The notes: generated from the letters alone by a model not told the origin. Positions 53,177 through 62,186 are shown, counted from the first letter of the stretch. The stretch: 64,000 nucleotides of DNA from Leifsonia soli (GCF_013408745.1 NZ_JACCBJ010000001.1:1550001-1614000); one strand, 5' to 3'. Program-made: numbers and translations.

Positions 53177-53835
53177 GCCCCCGCACCAGCAAGCCGCCCG
53201 CGGTCGTCGCCGAGCTCGGCCGCCCGGAGACGCCAGAGGAGACGGCGGCCCGCAAGGCCCAGAACTCGGCGAACCACCGCAACCGGCAGACGATCAACAA
53301 CCTGATCTACTCGCTCATCGCGACGCTCGCTCTCGTCGCGGTGATCGTGCTCGTCGTGCCGCGCGGCAATCCGACGGCGACGAAGGCGCCCGTCGACTAC
53401 GCCGCCGTGGCCCAGGAGGCGCAGGGCAGCGAGCCGGACCGCCTGCTCGTGCCGAAACTCCCCTCGACCTGGACGTCGAACAACGCCGAGCTGCGCACCA
53501 AGACCGCCGACGGCGTCGACTCCTGGTACATCGGGCTGATCACGCCGAAGAAGCAGTTCATCGGGATCACGCAAGGCTTCGGAGCGAACGACAGCTGGGT
53601 GTCGGATCAGGTCGCCAAGTCGAGGATCGCGGGCACCCGCGACATCGACGGCGTCACCTGGGACGTCTACGACAACCGCGCGAGCGGCTCCGGCAACGGC
53701 AACGTCGACTACGCCCTGGTGACCAACGCGGGCCACAGCTCCGTCATCGTCTTCGGCACCGCCGTCGACACCGAGTTCCGCACGGTGGCGTCGTCGCTGG
53801 CCGATCAGATCCGCTCACTCGGAGGAGGACAATAA
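53173..53835 (+). CDS. DUF4245 family membrane-anchored protein
   Basis: 220 aa, ATGA overlap with xseB. A short basic cytoplasmic N-terminus, then one membrane span (IYSLIATLALVAVIVLVVP, ~45-65), then an extracellular domain with LPSTWTSNNAELRTKTADGV, WYIGLITPKKQFIGITQG and a Gly-rich end. This is the actinobacterial DUF4245 pattern, which often lies between xseB and fumC or glpX genes. Function is unknown. Confidence 0.87.
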   Translation: MSPRTSKPPAVVAELGRPETPEETAARKAQNSANHRNRQTINNLIYSLIATLALVAVIVLVVPRGNPTATKAPVDYAAVAQEAQGSEPDRLLVPKLPSTWTSNNAELRTKTADGVDSWYIGLITPKKQFIGITQGFGANDSWVSDQVAKSRIAGTRDIDGVTWDVYDNRASGSGNGNVDYALVTNAGHSSVIVFGTAVDTEFRTVASSLADQIRSLGGGQ

Positions 53836-53837
53836 CC

Positions 53838-54470
53838 GTGCCGACAACGCGCCCCGGAAAGATCTGGAACGCCATGCTCGAGGGCAACGCTCGCTTCGTC
53901 GCGGGCGAGCCGCAGCATCCGCACCAGGATGTGACGCGCCGTGAGGTCGTGGCGGGAGGCCAGGAGCCGGTCGCCGCCATCTTCGGGTGCGCCGACTCCC
54001 GCCTCGCCGCCGAGATCATCTTCGACCTCGGGCTGGGCGACGCGTTCGTCGTGCGCAACGCCGGACAGGTCGTCTCCGACTCGGTCGTCGGATCGCTCGA
54101 GTACGCGGTCGCCGTGCTGAACGTCCCGCTCATCCTCGTGCTCGGCCACGACAGCTGCGGCGCGGTGGCCTCGGCCATCGCCTCCCAGGCCGCCGACGCC
54201 GACCCGCTCCCGCCGCACATCGCCGACCTGATCGCGCCGATCGTCCCCGCCGTGCACCGTATCGCTGGCCCGGGCGCCGTCGACCCGTCCGGGGTCGACG
54301 CCTCGGCGGTGGGACGCGAGCACCTGCGCGACACCGTCTCCGACCTGCTCGCGCAGTCGGAGATCATCTCCTCCGCGGTCGCCGAGAATACCCTCGCGAT
54401 CGTCGGAGCCAACTACCGGCTCGCGGAGGGCCGGGTCGTCCCCGACGTCGTCGTCGGCATGCGCGACTGA
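53838..54470 (+). CDS. Beta-class carbonic anhydrase
   Basis: 210 aa from GTG 53838, with GGAGGAGG upstream. Zinc ligands appear in [13 protein letters not shown] (Cys and the Asp-Arg dyad) and [13 protein letters not shown] (His and Cys). [11 protein letters not shown] and GSLEYAV complete the signature. It interconverts CO2 and bicarbonate. It begins 2 bp after the DUF4245 stop and is followed by fumC, so xseA-xseB-DUF4245-can-fumC is probably one transcript. Confidence 0.95.
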   Translation: MPTTRPGKIWNAMLEGNARFVAGEPQHPHQDVTRREVVAGGQEPVAAIFGCADSRLAAEIIFDLGLGDAFVVRNAGQVVSDSVVGSLEYAVAVLNVPLILVLGHDSCGAVASAIASQAADADPLPPHIADLIAPIVPAVHRIAGPGAVDPSGVDASAVGREHLRDTVSDLLAQSEIISSAVAENTLAIVGANYRLAEGRVVPDVVVGMRD

Positions 54471-54505
54471 CACCAGCTCCCGCCAACAGAAAGGAAACAC
54501 ACACC

Positions 54506-55912
54506 GTGGTGGACACCCCGGCGGACGCCGAGTACCGCATCGAACACGACACGATGGGCGAGGTGCGCGTCCCGAAGGACGCCCTGTACAGCGCGCAGAC
54601 GCAGCGCGCGGTCGAGAACTTCCCCATCTCGGGCGACGTGCTCGAGCCGGCCCAGATCGCCGCCCTCGCGCGCATCAAGAAGTCGGCCGCCCTCGCGAAC
54701 GCCCGGCTGGGCGTGCTCGACCAGGACATCGCCGACGCGATCGCCGCCGCGGCCGATGAGGTGGCCTCCGGCGCGCACGACGCCGAGTTCCCGATCGACG
54801 TCTACCAGACCGGATCCGGCACGTCGTCGAACATGAACATGAACGAGGTGCTGGCGACGCTCGCGTCGCGCCGCCTGGGCCGCCCGGTGCACCCGAACGA
54901 CCACGTGAACGCCTCGCAGTCCTCCAACGACGTCTTCCCGACCTCGGTGCACATCGCGGTGACGGGTGCGCTCATCGACGAGCTCATCCCGGCGCTCGAC
55001 CACCTCGCCGTCTCGCTCGAAGCCAAGGCGGAGCGGTGGGCGGAGGCCGTGAAGAGCGGGCGTACGCACCTCATGGATGCGACCCCGGTCACCCTGGGCC
55101 AGGAGTTCGGCGGGTACGCCGCGCAGATCCGCTACGGCATCGAGCGCATCCGCGCCGCCCTCCCCCGCGTCGCCGAGGTCCCGCTCGGCGGGACGGCCGT
55201 CGGCACCGGCATCAACACCCCGCTCGGCTTCCCGCAGCTCGTCATCGAGCTGCTGACGGAGGAGACCGAGCTGCCGATCACCGAGGCGCGCAACCACTTC
55301 GAGGCGCAGGCCAACCGCGATGCACTGGTGGAGGCGTCCGGCGCCCTCCGCACGATCGCCGTCTCGCTGACGAAGATCTCGAACGACCTCCGCTGGATGG
55401 GCTCCGGCCCGAACACCGGACTCGGCGAGCTGCACATCCCGGACCTCCAGCCCGGCTCCTCGATCATGCCCGGCAAGGTGAACCCGGTCATCCCGGAGGC
55501 CGTGCTCATGGTGGCGTCGCGGGTCGTCGGCAACGACGCGACCATCGCCTGGAGCGGCGCGTCGGGCCTGTTCGAGCTGAACGTCGCCATCCCGGTCATG
55601 GGCACCGCGCTGCTGGAGTCGATCCGTCTGCTCACCCAGGCAAGCCGCGTGCTCGCCGACAAGACGATCGACGGCCTCGAGGCCAACCTGGAGCGCGCCC
55701 GCGCCTTCGCCGAGTCGAGCCCGTCGATCGTGACGCCGCTCAACCGCGTGATCGGGTACGAGGCCGCCGCGAAGGTCGCCAAGCACGCCGTGGCCAAGGG
55801 AATCACCGTGCGCGAGGCCGTCATCGACCTGGGCTTCGTCGAGCGCGGCGAGGTCACCCTCGACCAGCTGGACGCCGCCCTCGACGTCCTCTCGATGACG
55901 CACCCCGGCTGA
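54506..55912 (+). CDS. fumC: Class II fumarate hydratase
   Basis: 468 aa. GTG at 54506 or 54509 is the start, with AAAGGAAA upstream. TCA-cycle fumarase of the aspartase/fumarase superfamily: [25 protein letters not shown] (parts quoted), [39 protein letters not shown] and the signature loop [13 protein letters not shown] family A palindrome begins 8 bp after its stop codon. Confidence 0.97.
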   Translation: MVDTPADAEYRIEHDTMGEVRVPKDALYSAQTQRAVENFPISGDVLEPAQIAALARIKKSAALANARLGVLDQDIADAIAAAADEVASGAHDAEFPIDVYQTGSGTSSNMNMNEVLATLASRRLGRPVHPNDHVNASQSSNDVFPTSVHIAVTGALIDELIPALDHLAVSLEAKAERWAEAVKSGRTHLMDATPVTLGQEFGGYAAQIRYGIERIRAALPRVAEVPLGGTAVGTGINTPLGFPQLVIELLTEETELPITEARNHFEAQANRDALVEASGALRTIAVSLTKISNDLRWMGSGPNTGLGELHIPDLQPGSSIMPGKVNPVIPEAVLMVASRVVGNDATIAWSGASGLFELNVAIPVMGTALLESIRLLTQASRVLADKTIDGLEANLERARAFAESSPSIVTPLNRVIGYEAAAKVAKHAVAKGITVREAVIDLGFVERGEVTLDQLDAALDVLSMTHPG

Positions 55913-55919
55913 CCCTCCC

Positions 55920-55985
55920 CCGTCGAGTACGCACAAACTGCACGCAGAATCGGCATTCTGCGTGCAGTTTTTGCGTACTCGACGG
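55920..55985. repeat. Family A intergenic palindrome, copy A4
   Basis: Arms 55920-55950 and 55955-55985 pair at 30 of 31 positions with a 4-nt loop, the strongest hairpin in the window. The outer arm reads CCGTCGAGTACGC: the C-to-A change relative to other copies is matched by the paired change in the other arm. It lies after fumC. Confidence 0.92.
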
Positions 55986-56008
55986 GGGCACGGAATTAGA
56001 GTCGGGGG

Positions 56009-56587
56009 GTGCTGTCGTATGCGGATGCGCTGCCGGAGAGGCCGCGGCGGGTGCTCGTCGCGGGGGTGTCGGGCAGCGGCAAGACGACGCTTGCCGGGCG
56101 CATCGCGCAGCTGACCGGCGGACCGCACACCGAGATCGATGGACTCTTCCACGGGCCGGGATGGGAGCCGCGGCCGGAGTTCGCGGACGACGTGCGCGCT
56201 TTCACCGCGGCCGACGCGTGGACGACCGAGTGGCAGTACTCCGCGGTGCGCGACCTTCTGGCCCAGCGCGCCGACCTCCTGGTCTGGCTCGATCTGCCGT
56301 TCGTCCGGGTGACGCTGCCGCGGGTCGTTCACCGCACGCTCCGACGCCGCATCCACGGCAAGGAGCTCTGGAACGGCAATCGCGAACCGCCGCTCCGGAC
56401 GATCTTCCGCGACCCGGAGCACATCATCCGTTGGTCGATCTCGACCCGGAACGCCTACGCCGAGCGCGTTCCCGCCGCCGAGCGGGCCTATCCGCACCTC
56501 ACCGTCGTTCGCCTGCGCTCCACGCGCGAGGTCGAGCGCTGGCTGGCAGGCCCCCTGCGCGCGGCCACCGCGGCAAACAGCTCCTGA
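56009..56587 (+). CDS. P-loop kinase-like (adenylate kinase / topology modulation type)
   Basis: 192 aa from GTG 56009, with TAGAGT 6 nt upstream. Walker A VLVAGVSGSGKTTLAGRIA, then TEIDGLFHGPGWEPRP, LLVWLDLPFVRVTLPRVVHRTLRRRIHGKELWNGN (parts quoted), typical of the small AAA/adenylate-kinase-related proteins often named FlaR-like. Substrate is unknown. Its stop codon TGA lies inside the left arm of a family B palindrome, so the last codons are set by the repeat. Confidence 0.85.
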   Translation: MLSYADALPERPRRVLVAGVSGSGKTTLAGRIAQLTGGPHTEIDGLFHGPGWEPRPEFADDVRAFTAADAWTTEWQYSAVRDLLAQRADLLVWLDLPFVRVTLPRVVHRTLRRRIHGKELWNGNREPPLRTIFRDPEHIIRWSISTRNAYAERVPAAERAYPHLTVVRLRSTREVERWLAGPLRAATAANSS

Positions 56588-56632
56588 GTTTTTCGCTCGA
56601 AACGCCGTCTTTCGTGCGAAAAACTCAGGAGC
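56580..56632. repeat. Family B intergenic palindrome, copy B2
   Basis: Arms 56580-56602 and 56610-56632 pair at 22 of 23 positions with a 7-nt loop. The outer 17 bp are perfect (GCTCCTGAGTTTTTCGC). The TGA in CTCCTGA is the stop of the kinase gene. It lies between converging genes, and its T-run on each strand makes it the best terminator candidate among the palindromes. Confidence 0.92.
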
Positions 56633-56649
56633 GGATTGCGTGGGTCGCG

Positions 56650-57123
56650 TTAGAAGAAGCGGTCGGCGGGGGCGTCGTCGGTGAGCGGGAGGAATGAGGC
56701 GCACTGCCAGCGCTGCGTCGCCGCCGCCTGCGGGCTGTTCGCTGCGGACCAGGGCGGATAGACCCGGAAGCCGCGCTTGCCCCCCACACCGTCGACCGAG
56801 ACGACACCACGCGATGCGAGCGTCTCGCTCGGGAACACGAACGCCCCGACGTCGCTCCCCTCGCGCGCGACGACCACCAGCCGACGCTGATCGCCCACGC
56901 CGAACGGCTCGGTGCCGCCGTCGGACGCACGACGCCAGACGGCGACGAACAGACCCGACTTGCGTGGCGTCACCCGCGCCGACCGGAACCGCACCAGGCC
57001 GCCCGGAGTCTCGCACGCGGCAGCGTCGTATCCGCCGTTGTCGGCCTCTGGAAGCAGCTCTCCGCGCGGGACGCCCAGCGCATCCATCACGCTCAGCACC
57101 CGCTGGATGTCGGCAGCAGTCAT
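56650..57123 (-). CDS. MepB-family protein
   Basis: 157 aa from ATG 57123, with GGGAGG 4-5 nt upstream. YDAAACETPGGLVRFRSARVTPRKSGLFVAVWRR (parts quoted) and GAFVFPSETLASRGVVS with GKRGFRVYPPW are the MepB landmarks. MepB was named from the staphylococcal mepRAB operon and its function is unclear. No efflux gene is adjacent here. It is downstream of phoH2 on the same strand, separated by a hairpin. Confidence 0.87.
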   Translation of the reverse strand: MTAADIQRVLSVMDALGVPRGELLPEADNGGYDAAACETPGGLVRFRSARVTPRKSGLFVAVWRRASDGGTEPFGVGDQRRLVVVAREGSDVGAFVFPSETLASRGVVSVDGVGGKRGFRVYPPWSAANSPQAAATQRWQCASFLPLTDDAPADRFF

Positions 57124-57125
57124 GC

Positions 57126-57160
57126 GCCCTCCCCCGTCATCGACGAAGACGAGGGAGGGC
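57126..57160 (-). terminator. Hairpin between phoH2 and mepB-like gene
   Basis: GCCCTCCCCCGTC (57126-57138) pairs with GACGAGGGAGGGC (57148-57160) at 12 of 13 positions around a 9-nt loop. It lies 38 bp after the phoH2 stop. The same sequence supplies the mepB-like ribosome site, so the hairpin could also hide that site. A (GACGGGC)-type 7-bp tandem run follows at 57171-57198. Confidence 0.6.
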
Positions 57161-57197
57161 GATGATTCATGACGGGCGACGGGCGACGGGCGACGGG

Positions 57198-58556
57198 CTA
57201 CGCGAGCTCGTTCGCCTCCAGCATCTCGGTGACCAGGGCGGCGATCGCGGAGCGCTCCGAGCGGCTCAGCGTGACGTGCGCGAACAGCGGGTGACCCTTC
57301 AGCGTCTCGATCACGCTGGCGACGCCGTCGTGGCGCCCGACCCGGAGGTTGTCGCGCTGCGCGACGTCGTGCGTGAGCACGACGCGCGAGTTCTGACCGA
57401 TCCGGCTGAGCACCGTCAGCAGCACGTTGCGCTCCAGCGACTGGGCCTCATCCACGATCACGAACGCGTCGTGCAGCGACCGGCCGCGGATGTGCGTGAG
57501 CGGCAACACCTCGAGGATGCCGCGGTCGAGCACCTCGTCGAGCACGTTCTGCGAGACCAGTGCTCCGAGCGTGTCGAAGACCGCCTGGCCCCACGGGTTC
57601 ATCTTCTCGCCCGCGTCGCCGGGCAGGTAGCCGAGCTCTTGGCCGCCGACCGCGTACAGCGGGCGGAACACCATGATCTTCTTGTGCTGCCTGCGCTCCA
57701 GCACCGCTTCGAGGCCGGCGCAGAGCGCGAGCGCCGACTTGCCCGTGCCGGCACGGCCGCCGAGCGAGAGAATTCCGATCTCCGGATCGAGGAGCAGGTC
57801 GATCGCGAGCCGCTGCTCGGCCGAGCGCCCGTGCAGCCCGAAGACGTCGCGGTCGCCGCGGACCAGCTTCACCTCGCCCTCGGCGACGACACGGCCCAGG
57901 GCGGAGCCGCGGTCCGAGTGGATGACGAGGCCGGTGTTGATCGGGAGGTCGGCGGCCAGCTCCGTCCGCATCCACTCGTCCTCGTACAGCGCGGCCATCT
58001 GGTCGCTGCCCAGCGAGATGTCGGCGAGGCCTGTCCAGCCGGAGTCGACCACCTGCTCGTGCCGGTACTCCTCCGCGGCGAGGCCGATCGAGGCGGCCTT
58101 GACGCGCAGGGGAAGGTCTTTGGAGACGACGGTCACGTCGAGCCCGTCGTTCGACAGGTTGAGCGCGACCGCGAGGATGCGCGAGTCGTTGTCGCCGAGC
58201 TGCATTCCGCTCGGCAGAACCGACATGTTCGAGTGGTTGAGCTCCACCCGCAGCGAGCCGCCGTCCCCCACGGGGATCGGGAAGTCGAGCCGCTCGTGCT
58301 CGACCCGCAGGTCGTCGAGGTTGCGCAGCGCCTGCCGCGCGAAGTACCCCAGCTCGGGGTCGTTGCGCTTGCCCTCGAGCTCGCTGACGACGACGACGGG
58401 GATGACGACAGCATGCTCCGCGAAACGGAAGATGGCCTTCGGATCGGAGAGGAGGACGGACGTGTCGAGCACATACGTGCGCTCACTCGTCTTCGCCGCT
58501 CCCGCTGCCTCGCCGTTCGACCGGGTTGCTGCCTGTCGGGTTGCTGATTCCGCCAC
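57198..58556 (-). CDS. PIN-PhoH fusion RNA helicase/nuclease (PhoH2 type)
   Basis: 452 aa from GTG 58556, with GGGAG 5 nt upstream. The open frame extends 47 residues further without support. N-terminal PIN domain: [19 protein letters not shown] (first Asp) through [12 protein letters not shown] and [15 protein letters not shown]-terminal PhoH ATPase: Walker [14 protein letters not shown] near 265, [12 protein letters not shown] as Walker B. PhoH2 proteins act as sequence-specific RNA helicase-nucleases in mycobacteria. The 235-bp upstream gap holds overlapping GTTCA/TGAAC palindromes. Confidence 0.93.
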   Translation of the reverse strand: MAESATRQAATRSNGEAAGAAKTSERTYVLDTSVLLSDPKAIFRFAEHAVVIPVVVVSELEGKRNDPELGYFARQALRNLDDLRVEHERLDFPIPVGDGGSLRVELNHSNMSVLPSGMQLGDNDSRILAVALNLSNDGLDVTVVSKDLPLRVKAASIGLAAEEYRHEQVVDSGWTGLADISLGSDQMAALYEDEWMRTELAADLPINTGLVIHSDRGSALGRVVAEGEVKLVRGDRDVFGLHGRSAEQRLAIDLLLDPEIGILSLGGRAGTGKSALALCAGLEAVLERRQHKKIMVFRPLYAVGGQELGYLPGDAGEKMNPWGQAVFDTLGALVSQNVLDEVLDRGILEVLPLTHIRGRSLHDAFVIVDEAQSLERNVLLTVLSRIGQNSRVVLTHDVAQRDNLRVGRHDGVASVIETLKGHPLFAHVTLSRSERSAIAALVTEMLEANELA

Positions 58557-58604
58557 GACCACTCCCACCCCGCCGCTCCCTCGGGAGCCGGCGGATCTCA
58601 CTGA

Positions 58605-58649
58605 CGAGACGGCCGCTTGGTTTCGAGACGAACTTTTGTGGCCGTCTCG
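58605..58649. repeat. 10-bp inverted repeat upstream of phoH2
   Basis: CGAGACGGCC (58605-58614) and GGCCGTCTCG (58640-58649) are perfect complements with a 25-nt AT-richer loop that contains another CGAGACG. In the phoH2 leader region, so it may form in the 5' UTR. Confidence 0.7.
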
Positions 58650-58729
58650 ATCGGGCGCGGTGCCCGATGCGACGAACCTACGCCCGGCCGCCGACACCCG
58701 TCCGACCGCGGGACAGCGTGTCGTGTTTC

Positions 58730-58748
58730 GTTCAGGTGAACATTCACC
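58730..58748. promoter_or_regulatory. Overlapping palindromes GTTCAGGTGAAC / GGTGAACATTCACC
   Basis: GTTCAGGTGAAC (58730-58741) and GGTGAACATTCACC (58735-58748) overlap. Read toward phoH2 the segment contains GTTCACCTG, which resembles one direct-repeat unit of actinobacterial phosphate (PhoP/RegX3) boxes. A second unit at 11-nt spacing is not evident, so the phosphate link is only a hypothesis. Confidence 0.4.
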
Positions 58749-58791
58749 CCCCGTTCTGGGAGGGTGGCGCGGGAGGCCGCGGAGCGCCCGA

Positions 58792-59910
58792 TCAGGCGGC
58801 GGACGCGTACGAGGTGAACGCCGCCCGCAGCATATCGAGCGTCTCGGCCGTGGTGCCCGCGTGGACGCTGATGCGCACGTTCGTCGCCCGCACCGAGGCG
58901 GAGACGCCGTGATTGTGCAGGGAGGCGCCCAGCACGGTCAGCTGCTCGGGCAGCGGCTCCAGCACGATCATCCCCGCCCGCTCCGCCGGGCTCCGCGAGG
59001 AGCTGACCGGCACCGCGAACTCGTCCGCGAGCTGCAGCACGCGCTCGACGTTGTCGGAGATCGCCGCGGAGATCGCGCTCACGCCGACCGAGGCCACCTC
59101 CTCCAGGGCCGCGGCGAAGCGCGCCTGCGCCACCCGGTCCGGGTTGGAGACGGAGAAGGCGCCAGCACCGCGCACCGGCTCGAGCACTTCGTCCCACGGC
59201 TGCTGCGGCCCGGACCCGGTCCAGCCGCTGAAGACGGGGGTGAGGTGGTCGACCGCGCGCTCGCTGAGCGCGAGGAATCCCGTGCCCCAGCCCGCGCGCA
59301 TCCACTTCTGGCCGCCGGACACGACGACGTCGGCGACCTCCCACGGCGCGTCGACGACGCCGAAGCCCTGGATGGCGTCGACGATCAGCAGGCGGTCGCC
59401 GATGACCTGGCGGATGCCGTCGATGTCGGCGAGGTAGCCGGTCCGGGAGTCGACGAGGCTCACCATCACGGCCGACGTGCTGTCGGTCAGCTGCTCGCGG
59501 ATGCGCGCAGGCGTCACGCGGCCGCCGTCCGTCTCCAGCCAGGTCGGCGTGATGACGCGCAGTGCCCGCGCCGCGCGCTCGGCCGCGTAGGTGAGAGAGG
59601 GGAACTCGGCCAGCGACAGGAGCACGTCGCCGCCGGTCAGCCCGAACGCCGCGTGCAGCAGCCCGCTCGACGCGTTCGGCTGGAACGCCACCTGGTCGGC
59701 GGGGAACCCGGTCAGGGCGCTGACCGCGTCCCGCACCCGTTCGTCCTCCGCGCCCATCCGGTCGATGGTGCCGAAGCGCGCCTTGGAGAGGATCTCGTAC
59801 TGCCCGATCGCCTCCGCCCGCACGGTGGCGGACAGCGGACCGACCCGTCCGTAATCCAGATATCCGGGCTCTTCGCCGAACCCGCGGGCATACTCCTCGA
59901 CCGTTGTCAC
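58792..59910 (-). CDS. Class V PLP aminotransferase / desulfurase-like
   Basis: 372 aa from GTG 59910, with CAGAAT 6 nt upstream. [21 protein letters not shown], then [17 protein letters not shown] (PLP-contacting Asp) and [20 protein letters not shown] with the PLP lysine near residue 202. The last part reads [14 protein letters not shown]. No desulfurase-type cysteine loop is visible, so an aminotransferase or isopenicillin-epimerase-like reaction is more likely than sulfur transfer. Substrate is unknown. Confidence 0.85.
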   Translation of the reverse strand: MTTVEEYARGFGEEPGYLDYGRVGPLSATVRAEAIGQYEILSKARFGTIDRMGAEDERVRDAVSALTGFPADQVAFQPNASSGLLHAAFGLTGGDVLLSLAEFPSLTYAAERAARALRVITPTWLETDGGRVTPARIREQLTDSTSAVMVSLVDSRTGYLADIDGIRQVIGDRLLIVDAIQGFGVVDAPWEVADVVVSGGQKWMRAGWGTGFLALSERAVDHLTPVFSGWTGSGPQQPWDEVLEPVRGAGAFSVSNPDRVAQARFAAALEEVASVGVSAISAAISDNVERVLQLADEFAVPVSSSRSPAERAGMIVLEPLPEQLTVLGASLHNHGVSASVRATNVRISVHAGTTAETLDMLRAAFTSYASAA

Positions 59911-59986
59911 CCTCCGATTCTGGCCGAGCCGACCGGCTAGCCGGAAATCGGGGACGAAACGGAACAGGGGGCGCCGCGTGCCGCGC

Positions 59987-60787
59987 TCAGCCGCCGAAAC
60001 GGCGATTGCGGCGCGAGTAGTCGCGCACCGCGCGCAGGAAGTCGACCTCGCGGAGGTCCGGTCCGAGCGCCTCCACGAAGTAGAACTCGCTGTGCGCGCT
60101 CTGCCACAGCATGAAGTCGCTGAGGCGCTGCTCCCCCGAGGTCCGGATGACGAGGTCGGGATCGGGCTGGCCTCCGGTGTAGAGGTGCTCGCCGATCAGG
60201 TCGGGCGTGAGGAGGTCGGCGAGCGTCTCCAGGCTGCCGCCCTCCGCGTGGTGCGCCGCCACGATGCTGCGCATGGCGTCGGTGATCTCTTTGCGGCCGC
60301 CGTAGCCCACCGCGAGGTTGATGTGCATCCCGGTGTTCGCGGCGGTGCGCTTCTCCGCATCCGCCAGCGCCTCGAGCAACCGGGGAGGGAGGCCGGTCGC
60401 CGACCCGACGTGCTTGACACGCCAGTCGCGGTAGTGCGAGAGGTCGTCGGCCAGCTGGGCGATGATGTCGATGAGGTCGCCGAGCTCGCCGCTCTCGCGG
60501 TTGGTGAGGTTGTCCGACGACAGCAGGTAGAGCGTGACGACCTGGATGCCCAGCTCGTCGCACCACTCCAGGAACTCGTGCATCTTGGCGGCGCCCGCAC
60601 GATGGCCGTGCGCGACGGTCGTCATGCCGGCCTGCCGCGCCCACCGGCGGTTGCCGTCGATGATCATGGCGACGTGCTTCGGGAGCGACTCGCGATTGAG
60701 GTCACGGCGGAGGCGCTTCTGGTAGAGCCCGTAGAGCAGCCCGCTGGCCTCCAGCCGGCCCATCCCCGGCGTTCCGCGTCTGCTCAC
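59987..60787 (-). CDS. uppS: Isoprenyl transferase (cis-prenyl diphosphate synthase)
   Basis: 266 aa from GTG 60787, with TAACGT 6 nt upstream. The catalytic Asp is in VAMIIDGNRRWARQAG, followed by HGHRAGAAKMHEFLEWCDELG (parts quoted), INLAVGYGGRKEITDA and the diphosphate-binding DLVIRTSGEQRLSDFMLWQSAHSEFYF (parts quoted). It makes the polyprenyl carrier for cell-wall synthesis. Actinobacteria often carry two paralogues, so the chain length made here is uncertain. Confidence 0.95.
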   Translation of the reverse strand: MSRRGTPGMGRLEASGLLYGLYQKRLRRDLNRESLPKHVAMIIDGNRRWARQAGMTTVAHGHRAGAAKMHEFLEWCDELGIQVVTLYLLSSDNLTNRESGELGDLIDIIAQLADDLSHYRDWRVKHVGSATGLPPRLLEALADAEKRTAANTGMHINLAVGYGGRKEITDAMRSIVAAHHAEGGSLETLADLLTPDLIGEHLYTGGQPDPDLVIRTSGEQRLSDFMLWQSAHSEFYFVEALGPDLREVDFLRAVRDYSRRNRRFGG

Positions 60788-60860
60788 GCTGCTACGTTAG
60801 CGCGGTCGACCGGGGCCGGCTCACAGCATCCGGCCACCCGTCCTCCCCTACTCTTGGTCT

Positions 60861-61706
60861 ATGTCGCCCCGAGAGAGTCAGAACACCGGTACGACCGGCG
60901 ACCGCGCGGCCGACGAGGACGTCGCCGAGCTGCTGGCGGAGCCTGCCGCCGACCTGAGCACCTCCGACGCGGCCGTCCAGGCGGACGAGCGCGAGGCGCG
61001 CGACGGCGGCCCGGAACTGCCGAACATCCCGCTGCTGGATGCCTCCCCGGCCTTCCCCGGCGAGGTCAAGCCGACCTGGCGCGGCTGGATCCACGCTGCG
61101 ACGTTCCCGGTCGCCATCGCGGCGGGCATCGTCCTCATCAGCCTCGCCCAGGGCGCACCGGCCAAGTGGGCGTCCGCCGTGTTCATGCTCACGTCGATGC
61201 TGCTCTTCGGCAACTCGGCGCTGTACCACCGCTTCAACTGGCGCCCGCGCACCAAGATCATCCTGAAGCGCATCGACCACGCCAACATCTTCCTGCTGAT
61301 CGCGGGGACGTACACGCCGCTCGCGGTGCTGGCGCTCCCACCCGAGAAGGGCATCCTGCTGCTCTCGCTGGTGTGGGCCGGCGCCCTCATCGGCATCGGC
61401 TTCCGGGTGTTCTGGATCAGCGCGCCGCGCTGGCTGTACGTGCCGATCTACGTCGCTCTCGGCTGGGCGGCGATGATGTACATCGTCGACCTGGTCGACG
61501 CCAACGTCGCGATGATGGTGCTCGTGCTCGTCGGCGGCCTGATGTACACCGCCGGTGCGGTGATCTACGGCATGAAGCGGCCGAACCCGTTCCCCGGGCG
61601 CTTCGGCTTCCACGAGATCTTCCACACGCTGACCGTGCTGGCGTTCCTCTGCCACTGGACGGCGACACTGCTGATCGCGCTGCACCCCGCCTACAACGCC
61701 GGCTGA
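60861..61706 (+). CDS. Hemolysin III / PAQR-family membrane protein
   Basis: 281 aa. A ~70-residue acidic N-terminal tail precedes seven hydrophobic spans. Zinc-site pattern of the family: SALYHRFNW (His), IDHANIFLLIAGTYTPL, and the final EIFHTLTVLAFLCHWTA (two His). TACTCT lies 6 nt before ATG 60861 and there is no ribosome site. It is divergent from uppS with 73 bp between starts. The hemolysin name is historical, and a membrane hydrolase or sensor role is likelier. Confidence 0.9.
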   Translation: MSPRESQNTGTTGDRAADEDVAELLAEPAADLSTSDAAVQADEREARDGGPELPNIPLLDASPAFPGEVKPTWRGWIHAATFPVAIAAGIVLISLAQGAPAKWASAVFMLTSMLLFGNSALYHRFNWRPRTKIILKRIDHANIFLLIAGTYTPLAVLALPPEKGILLLSLVWAGALIGIGFRVFWISAPRWLYVPIYVALGWAAMMYIVDLVDANVAMMVLVLVGGLMYTAGAVIYGMKRPNPFPGRFGFHEIFHTLTVLAFLCHWTATLLIALHPAYNAG

Positions 61707-61711
61707 CCCGC

Positions 61712-61735
61712 GACCCGCTTGAGTGGAGACGGGTC
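61712..61735. terminator. Hairpin between converging hemolysin III and lrp genes
   Basis: GACCCG (61712-61717) and CGGGTC (61730-61735) pair in the 27-bp gap between the two stops, the right arm touching the lrp stop codon. Short, so only a modest candidate. Confidence 0.4.
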
Positions 61736-62186
61736 AGGTCGGCAGCGCCCTCCGGCCGGTCACCTGCTTCATGACCAGGGTCGACGACAGCTTGCGGACG
61801 CCGGGCAGCGCCCCCAGCGGCCCATCGAACAGCTGCTGGTATCCCGTGAGGTCGGCGGTCAGCACGCGGAGCATGTAGTCCGGGTCGCCGAACAGCCGCT
61901 CGGCCTGCACGATGTTCGGGATGGCGAGCACCCCCTCCTCGAACGCCCCGACGGTCTCCGGGTCGGTCCGGTCGATGGTGACGAACACGATCGCCTCGAA
62001 GTCGAGCCCGACCGCCGCGGGAGAGACCACGGCGCGGTACTGCTCGATCACGCCGGCGTTCTCCAGCTCGCGCACGCGACGGTGGCACGGCGACAGCGTC
62101 AACCCGACGCGCGCGGCGAGGTCGGTGAGGCTGAGCCGGCCGTCTTCCTGCAGTGCAGCGAGAATCTCCCTGTCGATCGCATCCAT
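61734..62186 (-). CDS. Lrp/AsnC-family transcriptional regulator
   Basis: 150 aa from ATG 62186, the canonical start MDAIDREILAALQEDGRLSLTDLAARVGLT (parts quoted). N-terminal helix-turn-helix to residue ~60 (PCHRRVRELENAGVI), then the RAM ligand domain with DPDYMLRVLTADLTGYQQL. It is divergent from a LysE-type exporter gene, the classical arrangement for an amino-acid-sensing Lrp regulator controlling export. Confidence 0.93.
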   Translation of the reverse strand: MDAIDREILAALQEDGRLSLTDLAARVGLTLSPCHRRVRELENAGVIEQYRAVVSPAAVGLDFEAIVFVTIDRTDPETVGAFEEGVLAIPNIVQAERLFGDPDYMLRVLTADLTGYQQLFDGPLGALPGVRKLSSTLVMKQVTGRRALPT

